In this document: positions 16,685 to 25,684 of the stretch, piece by piece | Position numbering within the stretch: position 1 is the first letter of the stretch | Layout of the letters: every line of letters begins with the position of its first letter | Origin: Flavobacterium yafengii | Lineage (GTDB): Bacteria; Bacteroidota; Bacteroidia; Flavobacteriales; Flavobacteriaceae | Direction of reading: 5' to 3' | Assembly: GCF_030010375.1 (NCBI RefSeq) | Contig: NZ_JASCRY010000001.1 | Span: 496,001 to 560,000, forward strand | DNA: 64,000 nucleotides | Made by a program: the position numbers and the translations under genes | The notes under the pieces: model-generated | Told to the model about the DNA's origin: nothing | Databases searched by the model: none | What the model saw: the letters and a program-made list of their open reading frames with translations, nothing else

Positions 16685-17674
16685 ATGAATATTGCGTTAA
16701 TTATCCTACTAGTCTTTGGGTTCTTCATTTTACTGTCTTCATTTTTTACGGTAAAACAACAAACAGCTGTTGTTGTAGAGCGATTTGGAAAATTTTTAAG
16801 TATCAGACAATCCGGTTTGCATTTGAAAATTCCTTTAATAGACAGAATTGCAGGTCGTGTGAATCTAAAAATCCAGCAATTAGATGTTATCATTGAAACA
16901 AAAACGAAAGACAATGTTTTTGTAAAGCTAAAAGTTTCGGTTCAATTTATGGTTATTAAAGAGACTGTTTATGATGCTTTTTATAAACTGGAATATCCAC
17001 ACGATCAAATTACTTCTTATGTATTTGATGTCGTTCGTGCCGAAGTTCCAAAATTAAAACTCGATGATGTTTTTGAAAGAAAAGATGATATTGCCATTGC
17101 TGTAAAAAGAGAATTGAATGAAGCCATGACCACTTATGGATACACAATCATCAATACTTTGGTAACAGATATTGATCCGGATATTCAAGTGAAAAATGCG
17201 ATGAATAGAATTAATGCGGCTGATAGAGAAAAAACAGTAGCTGAATTTGAAGCTGAAGCATCAAGAATTAGAATTGTAGCGAAAGCTGAAGCTGAAGCCG
17301 AAAGCAAGCGATTACAAGGACAAGGTATTGCGAACCAAAGAAGAGAAATTGCCAAAGGTTTAGTAGAAAGTGTAGATGTTTTGAACAGAGTTGGGATAAA
17401 CTCTCAGGAAGCTTCGGCATTGATTGTAGTGACACAACATTATGATACGTTACAAGCTATTGGCGCTGACGCAAATTCTAATCTAATTTTATTGCCTAAT
17501 TCTCCACAAGCCGGAAGTGACATGCTTAATAATATGATTGCTTCATTTAGTGCCTCCAATCAAGTGGGTGAATTGATGAAAAAGAGAAATGGAAAAGGAA
17601 CTTCAAGAAGAGAAAATAATATAGAACTACCTGAAAAACCAGAAGCTCCAGAAACCCCGGAAACAGAAGAATAA
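16685..17674 (+). CDS. SPFH/Band 7 family membrane protein (stomatin/prohibitin-like)
   Basis: A 329-aa protein with one N-terminal transmembrane segment (residues 3-22). The Band 7/SPFH domain follows (about 25-200; VKQQTAVVVERFGKF, LKIPLIDRI), then an Ala/Glu-rich coiled coil (EFEAEASRIRIVAKAEAEAES, about 185-210). The tail is Pro/Glu-rich. This matches the stomatin/QmcA branch, which forms membrane-bound oligomeric cages in lipid microdomains and often regulates proteases. No NfeD-type partner gene lies next to it here. The gene stands alone, with a bidirectional terminator after it. Confidence 0.9.
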   Translation: MNIALIILLVFGFFILLSSFFTVKQQTAVVVERFGKFLSIRQSGLHLKIPLIDRIAGRVNLKIQQLDVIIETKTKDNVFVKLKVSVQFMVIKETVYDAFYKLEYPHDQITSYVFDVVRAEVPKLKLDDVFERKDDIAIAVKRELNEAMTTYGYTIINTLVTDIDPDIQVKNAMNRINAADREKTVAEFEAEASRIRIVAKAEAEAESKRLQGQGIANQRREIAKGLVESVDVLNRVGINSQEASALIVVTQHYDTLQAIGADANSNLILLPNSPQAGSDMLNNMIASFSASNQVGELMKKRNGKGTSRRENNIELPEKPEAPETPETEE

Positions 17675-17691
17675 TTTACTTGAATTCATAA

Positions 17692-17717
17692 AAAAAGAGG
17701 CTTAATTGCCTCTTTTT
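17692..17717. terminator. bidirectional intrinsic terminator
   Basis: AAAAAGAGGC (17692-17701) pairs with GCCTCTTTTT (17708-17717) around a 6-nt loop, between the convergent SPFH and DUF6327-like genes. The right arm overlaps the last codons of the minus-strand gene. Confidence 0.85.
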
Positions 17718-17956
17718 ATTTTTTTAATCCATTTGATCACATACGGTATTGCGATGTTTAACAGCGTTCCATAAGACCCCGAAAAGGCCGATAAGGAAGA
17801 ACCTACAACTCCACTCACAAGGTTCATTGGAGTTATGCTTTCTTTTGTTTTTTGAAAACCATAAGCCAATTTTTGATAACTGATTTCCTTTTCAATCTTT
17901 AAAATTTCAAGTTCCCTATCAATTTGAGCATAGGATGTATATTTTTTTGTTTCCAT
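17702..17956 (-). CDS. DUF6327-like small protein
   Basis: An 84-aa protein with an N-terminal charged helical half (METKKYTSYAQIDRELEILK) and a Gly/Ser/Ala-rich mildly hydrophobic C-terminal half (about residues 45-75). It ends in a basic tail. It is the last gene of a three-gene operon (YtxH-like, holin-like, this one) with gaps of 3 and 16 nt. That arrangement is common in Flavobacteriaceae, where I recognise this protein as the DUF6327 family. The role is unknown; the operon partners suggest an envelope stress function. Confidence 0.7.
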   Translation of the reverse strand: METKKYTSYAQIDRELEILKIEKEISYQKLAYGFQKTKESITPMNLVSGVVGSSLSAFSGSYGTLLNIAIPYVIKWIKKIKRGN

Positions 17957-17959
17957 AAG

Positions 17960-18334
17960 TTAGTCGTTAAAAAAGATTTCAGAAAATTTCTCTAAAATTG
18001 GTCCTTCAACAATTTTATCTTTTATAGAAAATAAAATTCCTGTTATCACGAGATAAACTCCACCAACGATTAAAAATCCCAAAGCATAACTGTCTAAAGC
18101 TATGCCTATAGCTAACGCAGCAGCAACAGAACAAAACAATAAAACCATACTGAAACACAATAAAATCAATGAAAACTTTATTATCATGGTTGTTGATTTC
18201 ATTGCAACCTTGAAACCACGCAATTTATAATAAGCCGCAGTACTTTCTAAATAAGCTTTGGCTTGTTCTTGAATGTTTTCTGTATTTTCTTTTAGTTCTT
18301 CAAAAGCCATGGATTTATTTTTAGGATTTGACAC
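17960..18334 (-). CDS. phage-holin-family-like (DUF1469-type) membrane protein
   Basis: A 124-aa protein with a soluble N-terminal helix (about 1-45) and two adjacent transmembrane segments (about 48-76 and 80-102). This topology is typical of the family called Phage_holin_3_6/DUF1469. Despite the name these are usually chromosomal, paired with YtxH-like proteins and induced by stress; no phage genes are near. It lies 3 nt upstream of the DUF6327-like gene and 16 nt downstream of the YtxH-like gene. Confidence 0.75.
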   Translation of the reverse strand: MSNPKNKSMAFEELKENTENIQEQAKAYLESTAAYYKLRGFKVAMKSTTMIIKFSLILLCFSMVLLFCSVAAALAIGIALDSYALGFLIVGGVYLVITGILFSIKDKIVEGPILEKFSEIFFND

Positions 18335-18350
18335 AATAGGTAAATCAAAA

Positions 18351-18680
18351 TTATTTTTGAAGTTTAGCGTTCTGCCTCTTTAACTCCGCCAATTTTTCTT
18401 CTAAAAAAGAAATTACATCTTCGGTCTTGTGACTCATATTTGAAACTAATTCTTCGTATGTTCCCTCTAAGTCATATTTTGCACTTGCGAATTTATCTTT
18501 CAGTTCTAAAGATGCATGATCAAGTTTACTTTTTAATTCACATTTGGCATCATCAAAACCATCTTTAATTTTCCCTCTTGTTTTAGAACCTTTATCTGGA
18601 GCGAATAAAATTCCGATTCCAGCTCCAATAGCTGCTCCAGTCAAAAGAGCCAATAATGTATTTCCTGTATTATTAGACAT
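18351..18680 (-). CDS. YtxH domain protein
   Basis: A 109-aa protein with a Gly/Ala-rich N-terminal membrane segment (LLALLTGAAIGAGIGILFAP, residues 9-28) followed by KGSKTRGKI and a long amphipathic helix. This is the YtxH/general-stress layout known from Bacillus. It is the first gene of the operon; TATCTTTA on the minus strand about 30 nt upstream resembles the -7 box. Confidence 0.85.
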   Translation of the reverse strand: MSNNTGNTLLALLTGAAIGAGIGILFAPDKGSKTRGKIKDGFDDAKCELKSKLDHASLELKDKFASAKYDLEGTYEELVSNMSHKTEDVISFLEEKLAELKRQNAKLQK

Positions 18681-18927
18681 GATTCTTAATTTTAAAAGTT
18701 TGTTTTATAAAGATACGAATTTATTAACAACAACCCGTTAACAACTCGTTAAAGTGTATTTCTACAAGACAAAAAGCAAATAAAAACAAGCTACTGCACG
18801 TTTATTTACTTTTCACCCTTTGTATTGTTTATTCTAAAAAGCCGTCCTAAAATCGATTTATGGATGTCGTTTTCAATTGAAAAAAAGTATTGAAAACAGT
18901 ATTTTTATAACAAATTACAATAATAAT

Positions 18928-18953
18928 AAAAGCCCTCTAAAAAGAGAGCTTTT
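18928..18953 (-). terminator. intrinsic terminator of glnS
   Basis: AAAAGCCCTCT (18928-18938) pairs with AGAGAGCTTTT (18943-18953) with one mismatch, followed on the minus strand by a T-rich run. The rest of the 18681-18983 gap is AT-rich with no gene or other structure seen. Confidence 0.7.
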
Positions 18954-18983
18954 GATTGGTAAAATCTATTTAAAAAATAAATC

Positions 18984-21086
18984 TTATATTTTAAGATCAT
19001 TTAATAATTGTAACACTTTTTCGTTTTTCTCGTTCGTTTTTAATTCTGAAAGTTGAACTTTGAAAAGAGTAAAATTATTCAAATCATTTTGTAAATTATC
19101 GATAGCTAAAATTCTAACGGCTGCCATTTGACTTTTTAACGACATCGTGTATAATTTAGTCAAAGATTCTTCTTCAATATCTTTTACTTGAACTTTATCT
19201 GAATGATGCAAAATCAAATTAGAAAACAACAAGGAGTTATTGTCATTCTTGATATTTTTGACAATAGTCTGAATAATTAAACTGTAATTATCAATACTTT
19301 TTATGTTTTCAACAATGCTGTTTAAAATCAAACTCGCGTTGTTTTCATCCTTTTCTTTTACATATTTATTGATTTCTTTTTGAGTGTTCATCAATAAATT
19401 TTCCTCTTTTTTGCCTTTTTCTTCCCAAGCATCTTTCAATCCAACGGTTTTATTAAAGACAATTTTACCTTCAGCTGTATCTTTATCCACATTGAAATAA
19501 CCCAAACGTTGAAACTGGAATTTCTCTCCTGATTGTACTGTAGCCAAACTTGGTTCTACAAATCCTTTTACAATTTGTAATGAACTAGGATTCATAAATT
19601 CTAAGAAATTTTTCTCTTTATGACTGTCTGGTGCTTCATCGATAAATAAACGATCATAAAGACGAACTTCTGTCTCTAAAGCATGTTTTATGGAAACCCA
19701 ATGCAAGGTTCCAGCCACTTTCCTTTGACTGGCTTCACTCCCACTTCCGCTTCTACTGTCTTCATCATACGTTACATGAATTTCAGTGATATTTTCAGCA
19801 GCATCTTTTATAACACTTTCTCCTTTAATAATATAGGCATTTTTTAGACGTACTTCTCTGCCTAAACTCAATCGGAAAAACTTCGCCGGAGCATCTTCTA
19901 AAAAGTCTTCTCTTTCAATAAATAATTCTTTTGAAAAAGGAACTTTTCTAAATCCTGCGCTTTCATCTTCCTGATTATTTTCGGCTTCCAGCCATTCTTC
20001 TTTATCTTCCGGATAATTTGTAATTACTAATTTTATTGAATCTAAAACCGCCATAACTCTTGGAGCCGTTTTATTCAAATCTTCGCGCAAGCAAAACTCC
20101 AAAAGTGAAAAATCAATTATATTTTCTCTTTTGGCAACACCTATAATTTCACAAAATTTACGAATAGAAGCTGCTGTATATCCTCTTCTTCTCAATCCTG
20201 AAATAGTAGGCATTCTAGGATCATCCCAACCATTTACAATATTTTCCTGAACCAATTGCAACAGTTTTCGCTTGCTCATTACCGTGTAATTCAAGTTCAA
20301 ACGGGCAAATTCATATTGATGTGGTTTTACTTTTGAGTCTTCATAAATTTGGTCCAAAAACCAGTTGTACAATTCACGGTGCATAACAAATTCTAACGTA
20401 CAGATAGAATGCGAAATTTGTTCAATATAATCGCTTTCGCCATGTGCAAAATCATACATTGGATAGATTTTCCAATCGTTTCCGGTTCTGTGATGATGAC
20501 GGTGTAAAACACGATACATCAATGGATCACGCATCAACATATTAGTCGAAGTCATATCAATTTTGGCACGTAAAACATGGCTTCCTTCCTCAAAATCACC
20601 ATTTTTCATTCCTTCGAATAAAGTAAGATTTTCTTCAACAGAACGGTTTCTAAAAGGTCCATCAACTCCAGGTTGTGTAGGCGTACCTTTTTGCGCAGCC
20701 ATGTCTTCTGAAGATTGACTGTCAATGTAAGCGGTACCATTTTTAATCATTTTTACAGCCCAATCGTACAATTGTTGGAAGTAATCAGAAGCATAGCGTT
20801 CTTCGGCCCAATTGAAACCCAACCATTGCAAATCTTCTTTTATAGCATCTACATATTCCTGCTCTTCTTTAGCAGGATTTGTATCGTCAAAACGCAAATT
20901 AACTGGCGCATTGTACTTTAACCCTAATCCAAAATTCAAGCAAATCGATTTAGCATGACCTATGTGTAAATACCCATTAGGTTCTGGTGGAAAACGGAAA
21001 CGTAATTTATCTTGGGGAAAACCGTTTGATAAACTGTCTTCAATGATTTGTTCTATAAAATGGAGTGATTTTTCTTCAGTTGACAT
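18984..21086 (-). CDS. glnS: glutaminyl-tRNA synthetase with long C-terminal helical extension
   Basis: Class I synthetase that charges tRNA-Gln directly. The HIGH motif is YLHIGHAKS (residues 41-44 for HIGH), the KMSKS motif is VMSKRKL (about 265), and the anticodon-binding beta-barrel domains follow to about residue 557. The 700-aa length exceeds the roughly 554 aa of E. coli GlnRS. The extra 143 residues are Asn/Lys/Leu/Ile-rich and look like consecutive helices. Some bacterial GlnRS carry a YqeY-like C-terminal domain that helps tRNA binding; whether this tail is a diverged form of it is unclear. Confidence 0.95.
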   Translation of the reverse strand: MSTEEKSLHFIEQIIEDSLSNGFPQDKLRFRFPPEPNGYLHIGHAKSICLNFGLGLKYNAPVNLRFDDTNPAKEEQEYVDAIKEDLQWLGFNWAEERYASDYFQQLYDWAVKMIKNGTAYIDSQSSEDMAAQKGTPTQPGVDGPFRNRSVEENLTLFEGMKNGDFEEGSHVLRAKIDMTSTNMLMRDPLMYRVLHRHHHRTGNDWKIYPMYDFAHGESDYIEQISHSICTLEFVMHRELYNWFLDQIYEDSKVKPHQYEFARLNLNYTVMSKRKLLQLVQENIVNGWDDPRMPTISGLRRRGYTAASIRKFCEIIGVAKRENIIDFSLLEFCLREDLNKTAPRVMAVLDSIKLVITNYPEDKEEWLEAENNQEDESAGFRKVPFSKELFIEREDFLEDAPAKFFRLSLGREVRLKNAYIIKGESVIKDAAENITEIHVTYDEDSRSGSGSEASQRKVAGTLHWVSIKHALETEVRLYDRLFIDEAPDSHKEKNFLEFMNPSSLQIVKGFVEPSLATVQSGEKFQFQRLGYFNVDKDTAEGKIVFNKTVGLKDAWEEKGKKEENLLMNTQKEINKYVKEKDENNASLILNSIVENIKSIDNYSLIIQTIVKNIKNDNNSLLFSNLILHHSDKVQVKDIEEESLTKLYTMSLKSQMAAVRILAIDNLQNDLNNFTLFKVQLSELKTNEKNEKVLQLLNDLKI

Positions 21087-21210
21087 TTTTTTGTTTTATT
21101 TTAGCAAAGGTAAAAAAGTTTAAGGTTTAATGTTTAATGTTTCCATAGAAACCTATGAAAAGTTAGCAATTCCGCTTTAAACTATACACTTTAAACAATA
21201 AAATAAAATA

Positions 21211-21570
21211 ATGGGAATCATAAAACTTAAAAATATCAGAACCTACTCCTACCACGGTTGCTTGATCGAAGAAGGAAAAATTGGGTCTGACTATACCGTA
21301 AATTTAGAAGTTAAGACTGATTTGAGAAAATCCAGTATCTCAGATGATTTGAAGGATACCGTGGATTATGTGCTCTTGAATCGCATTGTTGTAGAAGAAA
21401 TGGCCATTCGTTCGGACTTATTAGAACATGTGGCACACCGAATCATAACTCGTATTTTTGAGGAAATTCCTGAGGTTTCCAGAATTATTGTTGCAGTTTC
21501 TAAACTCAACCCTCCTATTGGTGGTGATGTTGAAGCAGTTACTATAGAAATGGAAGAATATAGAAGTTAA
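21211..21570 (+). CDS. folB: dihydroneopterin aldolase
   Basis: A 119-aa FolB-family enzyme of folate synthesis, converting dihydroneopterin to 6-hydroxymethyl-dihydropterin and glycolaldehyde. Visible family features are the N-terminal IKLKNIRTYSYHGCLIEE (the GxxxEE-like region with the catalytic Glu), DYVLLNRIV, LLEHVAHRI with the conserved Glu/His, and the C-terminal KLNPPIGGDVEAVTIE with conserved Lys and Pro. Length is normal. It stands alone between glnS (divergent) and tRNA-Cys. Confidence 0.92.
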   Translation: MGIIKLKNIRTYSYHGCLIEEGKIGSDYTVNLEVKTDLRKSSISDDLKDTVDYVLLNRIVVEEMAIRSDLLEHVAHRIITRIFEEIPEVSRIIVAVSKLNPPIGGDVEAVTIEMEEYRS

Positions 21571-21610
21571 ATAAAAAATGTTTTAAAAGGATAAAAAAAT
21601 ATTTTTTGAA

Positions 21611-21648
21611 ACTTTTAAACTTTAAGCTTTTAAACTTTAAACTTTTTA
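21611..21648. repeat. ACTTTAAAC-type simple repeat
   Basis: Repeats of ACTTT(T)AAAC/AAGC units just upstream of tRNA-Cys. A related run (TTTAAACTATACACTTTAAAC) occurs upstream of folB at about 21175-21195. It looks like low-complexity sequence, not a binding array. Confidence 0.4.
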
Positions 21649-21650
21649 AG

Positions 21651-21658
21651 TACTTTTG
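21651..21658 (+). promoter_or_regulatory. -7 box of tRNA-Cys
   Basis: TACTTTTG, a perfect TAnnTTTG, ends 16 nt before the mature 5' end of the tRNA. No clear -33 TTG was seen in the repeat-rich DNA upstream. Confidence 0.5.
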
Positions 21659-21674
21659 CCATCCGTTTAACCAT

Positions 21675-21745
21675 GGCGTCGTGGCCGAGCGGCTAGGCTG
21701 GGCTCTGCAAAAGCTCCTACTCCGGTTCGAATCCGGACGATGCCT
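21675..21745 (+). tRNA. tRNA-Cys (anticodon GCA)
   Basis: A 71-nt cloverleaf. Acceptor GGCGTCG pairs with CGATGCC, the D arm is GCC...GGC, and the anticodon stem GGGCT/AGCTC encloses CTGCAAA with anticodon GCA. The T arm is TCCGG-TTCGAAT-CCGGA. The discriminator base is U, the identity element of tRNA-Cys. CCA is not encoded. Confidence 0.95.
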
Positions 21746-21746
21746 C

Positions 21747-21778
21747 AAAAACCTTCAAAGTAATTTGGAGGTTTTTTT
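21747..21778 (+). terminator. intrinsic terminator of tRNA-Cys
   Basis: AAAACCTTCAAA pairs with TTTGGAGGTTTT (one wobble) and is followed by a T-run. A decayed second copy of the same sequence (CCTTCAAAGCAATTTAGA) lies about 100 bp further on at 21854-21871. Confidence 0.75.
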
Positions 21779-21918
21779 ATGTCTAAATTTTTAAGAAAAA
21801 TTAAGTAATGATAGGCTTCGAATCCGTCGCGAAGCTTCGGGAAATACCCTTAAAACCTTCAAAGCAATTTAGATATTTTTTATGGTTAAAAAAAAATGAC
21901 TTAACTGTTTAAATATAG

Positions 21919-21957
21919 AAAAGCCTTGACTCTAAATCAATTAGAATCAAGGCTTTT
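21919..21957. terminator. intrinsic terminator of the LysE-type gene
   Basis: 21919-21935 and 21941-21957 form a 17-bp stem with one mismatch around a 5-nt loop. A and T runs on the two sides fit termination on either strand. It lies directly after the stop of the minus-strand LysE-type gene. Confidence 0.85.
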
Positions 21958-21980
21958 ATTATTATGAAAATTATATTCTT

Positions 21981-22658
21981 TTAATTATCAATCTTATCAA
22001 ATGCTTTTTTAACCATTGCTTTTTCTTCTGGGAACCAACCTTGAGTTATTAAAACCATTCCAAAAACCATCATTACAATACTGATTCCTTTTTTGATTTT
22101 AAGAATGTTTACTGGTGTTAGTTTTGTTTTTAATTGCTTGGCTAATAGTATTTTAATACAATCAATAAACAAATAAGAAGCTACTACTGATATAAAAAAA
22201 GTTATCATTCTAGAGGTTTGCATTTCTAGTTTTGGTCCTACTGAAATAATAATGGCCAGCCAAAAACCAAGAACACCAATATTGATAATGTTTAACAAAA
22301 AACCTTTTATAAAAAGGCTTAAATAGTTTTTTTTGACTATTTCCCTATCAATAATATCGGTGTTTATTTTTTCTTCTTTTTTTAATTGTATGAAGGAAAT
22401 TATACCATAAACGAGCATCAATACACCTCCAAAAATAAAAAGTGCCGGTTGATCTTTTAAACTTTGAATCAACCTGTAACTTCCTAAATAAGCAATTCCT
22501 ATAAAAACAATATCTCCTGAAACTACGCCTAAATCAAATACTAAAGCCGCTCTAAATCCTTTTATAATACTTGTTTCCAGTAAAATAAAAAAAACAGGAC
22601 CAATCATAAAACTCAAGAAAATTCCCCAAGGAATACCAGATAAAATATCGTTTATCAT
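21981..22658 (-). CDS. LysE/RhtB-family translocator
   Basis: A 225-aa integral membrane protein with about six hydrophobic segments. The N-terminal stretch GIPWGIFLSFMIGPVFFIL holds the proline-rich motif of the LysE/RhtB exporters, and GFRAALVFDLGVVSGDIVFI is the usual second helix. These proteins export amino acids or similar small molecules across the inner membrane. The substrate cannot be predicted. A strong terminator follows it. Confidence 0.85.
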   Translation of the reverse strand: MINDILSGIPWGIFLSFMIGPVFFILLETSIIKGFRAALVFDLGVVSGDIVFIGIAYLGSYRLIQSLKDQPALFIFGGVLMLVYGIISFIQLKKEEKINTDIIDREIVKKNYLSLFIKGFLLNIINIGVLGFWLAIIISVGPKLEMQTSRMITFFISVVASYLFIDCIKILLAKQLKTKLTPVNILKIKKGISIVMMVFGMVLITQGWFPEEKAMVKKAFDKIDN

Positions 22659-22699
22659 TAAAAATTTAAATTTATTACCCTAAAATCTAAACCAAAGTA

Positions 22700-23368
22700 C
22701 TAATTTTTTTCTAAAATAGTACCGCCAATGAAAACTTCCTTATTAATCTGTTTTGGTTTACCATAGATAAAAATAGAACCTCCTGCTTTTACTTTTGCAT
22801 CAACCAATGTAGTTGCATGAATTTCAGATTTTCCTCCAGCAGCAACGCTTATTGTTGTTTGTGTAGTATGTAAATCAATTGCTTTTAGAATTCCGCCTGA
22901 AGTAATAACAACATCTTGATTTGTTGCTTTACCAGAGACATCAATTATTCCGCCAGCACTGGCTTTTATATTCACTTTATCAACATCAATTTCAATGTTA
23001 ATCTCTGCTCCTGATTTTGCATTCAAATCTAACATAGTTTGTTTGAAATCAGTTTCACTTGATACATAACTTCCTTCACTGGCACTGATACTTTCAATAT
23101 TTTTGAAATATAGTTTTATTGTAATAGCATCTCCAGATAACAATTGTGGAAATGGCATTCTTATTTTTAGTTCGCCATTTTTATTTACTGTTTCTACTTC
23201 ATCTGCTCGGTCTCCAGTGATAACTATTTTATTTTCTGAAGCTGGAATTAATTTTACATTGATTTTATCAAATACTTTTACTTCATCAAAATCTCCTAAG
23301 TTTCTGCTTACCTGTGCATTTGTTATTTGGGTTAACAATACAAAGGCAATAATCACTAATTTTTTCAT
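22700..23368 (-). CDS. head-GIN domain (DUF2807) secreted protein
   Basis: A 222-aa protein with a signal peptide (residues 1-18, ending TNAQ). The rest is a right-handed beta-helix-like domain with repeated Gly/Ser turns (SEGSYVSSE, KASAGGIIDVSGKA, ITSGGILKA). This is the DUF2807 putative auto-transporter adhesin head-GIN domain, common in Bacteroidota. Function is unknown. It lies 5 nt downstream of rnr on the same strand, so it may be cotranscribed with it. Confidence 0.85.
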   Translation of the reverse strand: MKKLVIIAFVLLTQITNAQVSRNLGDFDEVKVFDKINVKLIPASENKIVITGDRADEVETVNKNGELKIRMPFPQLLSGDAITIKLYFKNIESISASEGSYVSSETDFKQTMLDLNAKSGAEINIEIDVDKVNIKASAGGIIDVSGKATNQDVVITSGGILKAIDLHTTQTTISVAAGGKSEIHATTLVDAKVKAGGSIFIYGKPKQINKEVFIGGTILEKN

Positions 23369-23373
23369 TTTTT

Positions 23374-25566
23374 TTATTTAATTGGTTCTTCAATTCTTCT
23401 TAAAAAATTAAAATCCAGTTGTTTTTTAACTAAATCGGCATTTTTTACTTTAACGTAAATTTCATCTCCTAATTGTAATAATTTACCAGAAGTTGCGCCG
23501 GTTAATGCATATTGTTTTTCATCGAAGGTGTAATAATCGTCTTTTATATCTCGAATTCTACACATTCCTTCACATTTATTTTCGATTATTTCAACATAAA
23601 TTCCCCATTCCGTCACACCAGAAATTACTCCTAAAAATTCTTGATCCTGATGATCCTGCATGTATTTTACCTGCATGTATTTAATAGAATCTCGTTCTGC
23701 ATTGGTTGCCAAGCCTTCCATTGTGGAAGAATGAACACATTTTGTTTCATACGTTTCTTCATCAGCTGATTTTCCTCCATCAAGATAATGTTGTAATAAT
23801 CGATGCACCATTACATCGGGATAACGACGAATTGGCGAAGTAAAATGAGAATAATAATCAAAAGCTAAACCGTAATGTCCTATGTTGTCCGTAGAATATT
23901 TGGCTTTACTCATACTTCTAATCGCAAGCGTATCAATTAAATTCTGTTCTTTTTTACCATTTACTTCTTCCATCAAAGCATTCAATGATTTAGAAATATC
24001 TCCTTTGTTTCTAAAATCAATTTTGTAACCAAACTTTGCAATTACCGTTTGCATGGCAATTAATTTATCTTCGTTTGGTTCATCGTGAATCCTGTAAATG
24101 AAAGTTTTCTTTTGTTTTCCAATGTATTCCGCTACTTTTTTATTCGCCAAAAGCATGAATTCTTCAATCAGATGATTCGCATCTTTGGAAACTTTAAAAT
24201 AAACTCCTTGAGGTTCTCCAGCTTCATCTAAATTAAATTTCACTTCTACTTTATCAAAAGAAATCGCTCCATCAGCCATTCTTCTTTTTCTGAAAATTTT
24301 AGCTAATTCATCCATTTTTAGCGTCGCAGCAACAATTTCTTTCGAAACTTGATATGAACTTCCAGTTATAGAAATTTCTTCCGGAATCACATCATCCTTG
24401 GTTTCTATAATGTATTGCGCTTCTTCGTAAGCAAAACGTTGATCGGAGTAAATTACTGTTCGACCAAACCATTGATTGACCACTTGCGATGTTTCAGTGA
24501 TTTCGAAAATAGCCGAAAACGTATATTTTTCTTCATTTGGACGCAAAGAACACGCAAAATTTGATAATACTTCCGGTAACATTGGTACTACTCTATCTAC
24601 TAAATAAACCGAAGTCGCTCTTTGATACGCTTCATCATCCAGGATTGTTCCTTCTTGAAGATAATACGAAACATCGGCAATGTGAATACCAATTTCGTAA
24701 TTACCGTTTTCTAATTTTTTAAATGAAAGTGCATCATCAAAATCTTTGGCATCTTTTGGATCAATCGTAAAAGTCAACGTATCTCGCATATCGCGACGTT
24801 TGGCAATTTCACTTTCTTCTATCGAAGTATCAATTTTTTGTGCAAATGTTTCTACTTCAATAGGAAACTCTGAGGGTAATCCATATTCAGCAAGAATAGC
24901 GTGAATTTCTGTATCGTGTTCTCCTGGTTTCCCTAAAACTTTTATTACAGAACCAAAAGGACTATCGGCTCTGGCTGGCCAATCTTCGATATGAACCAAA
25001 ACTACATCTCCTTGCTCCGCCTCGCCTATTTTATCCTTTGGAATAAAAATATCAGTATACATTTTTGGATTGGCTGTAGAAACAAAAGCAAAATTAGCTT
25101 GAATGTCAATTACACCAACAAAGTCGGTTTTATTTCTTTCAATCACTTCAATCACTTCACCTTCAGGTCTTTTCCCTTTTCTACGATTGTAGACATACAC
25201 TTTAACAATATCTTTGTCTAAAGCGTGGTTCAAATTGTTAGTAGGAATAAAAACATCCTCTTCCATTTCAGGACAAACAAAATAAGCGGTTTTACGTCCT
25301 GTCATGTCAATCTTACCTTCGTAATACTCTTTACTTTCAGCTTTCACTAAGTATTTACCCGGTTCTGATTCTATAATTTTATTTTGAGAAGCCAAAATCT
25401 TCAAATCTTTGATAATTTGATTCCTGCTTTCGGTATCATCAAGCTCCAGCTTTGCTCCTATTTGTTTATAATTGAATGCTTTATTAGCACTTTGCGATAA
25501 TATTTTTACAATTTTTTCAGAGAAATCTTTCTCTTTTTTTATCGGCTTTCTTAATCTTTTACTCAT
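23374..25566 (-). CDS. rnr: ribonuclease R
   Basis: A 730-aa 3'-5' exoribonuclease that degrades structured RNA. Order of domains: N-terminal winged helix (about 15-70), two cold-shock domains (about 80-235), the RNB catalytic domain, and a C-terminal S1 domain (about 640-725). In the RNB domain the metal-binding motif is DPKDAKDFDDALS (near 273-285), with HIADVSYYL and the YRIHDEPN and HFTSPIRRYPD motifs further on. Length is normal. It is the last minus-strand gene before the strand switch and borders the proposed origin region with a small DUF2007 gene between. Confidence 0.96.
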   Translation of the reverse strand: MSKRLRKPIKKEKDFSEKIVKILSQSANKAFNYKQIGAKLELDDTESRNQIIKDLKILASQNKIIESEPGKYLVKAESKEYYEGKIDMTGRKTAYFVCPEMEEDVFIPTNNLNHALDKDIVKVYVYNRRKGKRPEGEVIEVIERNKTDFVGVIDIQANFAFVSTANPKMYTDIFIPKDKIGEAEQGDVVLVHIEDWPARADSPFGSVIKVLGKPGEHDTEIHAILAEYGLPSEFPIEVETFAQKIDTSIEESEIAKRRDMRDTLTFTIDPKDAKDFDDALSFKKLENGNYEIGIHIADVSYYLQEGTILDDEAYQRATSVYLVDRVVPMLPEVLSNFACSLRPNEEKYTFSAIFEITETSQVVNQWFGRTVIYSDQRFAYEEAQYIIETKDDVIPEEISITGSSYQVSKEIVAATLKMDELAKIFRKRRMADGAISFDKVEVKFNLDEAGEPQGVYFKVSKDANHLIEEFMLLANKKVAEYIGKQKKTFIYRIHDEPNEDKLIAMQTVIAKFGYKIDFRNKGDISKSLNALMEEVNGKKEQNLIDTLAIRSMSKAKYSTDNIGHYGLAFDYYSHFTSPIRRYPDVMVHRLLQHYLDGGKSADEETYETKCVHSSTMEGLATNAERDSIKYMQVKYMQDHQDQEFLGVISGVTEWGIYVEIIENKCEGMCRIRDIKDDYYTFDEKQYALTGATSGKLLQLGDEIYVKVKNADLVKKQLDFNFLRRIEEPIK

Positions 25567-25684
25567 AAATCTGTTCTTAAAAGTCTAAAATTACAAAATA
25601 CTAAATTGTTTTTAGTAAAGAGTTCACAGTTTTAAAGAAAATATAACTTTACAGAATAGTTGTATCTTTATAAAAACAATCAAA

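Noticed and set aside
17960-18334. Holin-like gene as a sign of a prophage
   Set aside because: It sits in a YtxH/DUF6327 operon without any phage structural, integrase or lysin genes.
21810-21850. GGCTTCGAATCCGTCGCGAA as a second tRNA or tRNA remnant
   Set aside because: It has a T-loop-like word and a short hairpin but no acceptor, D or anticodon arms.
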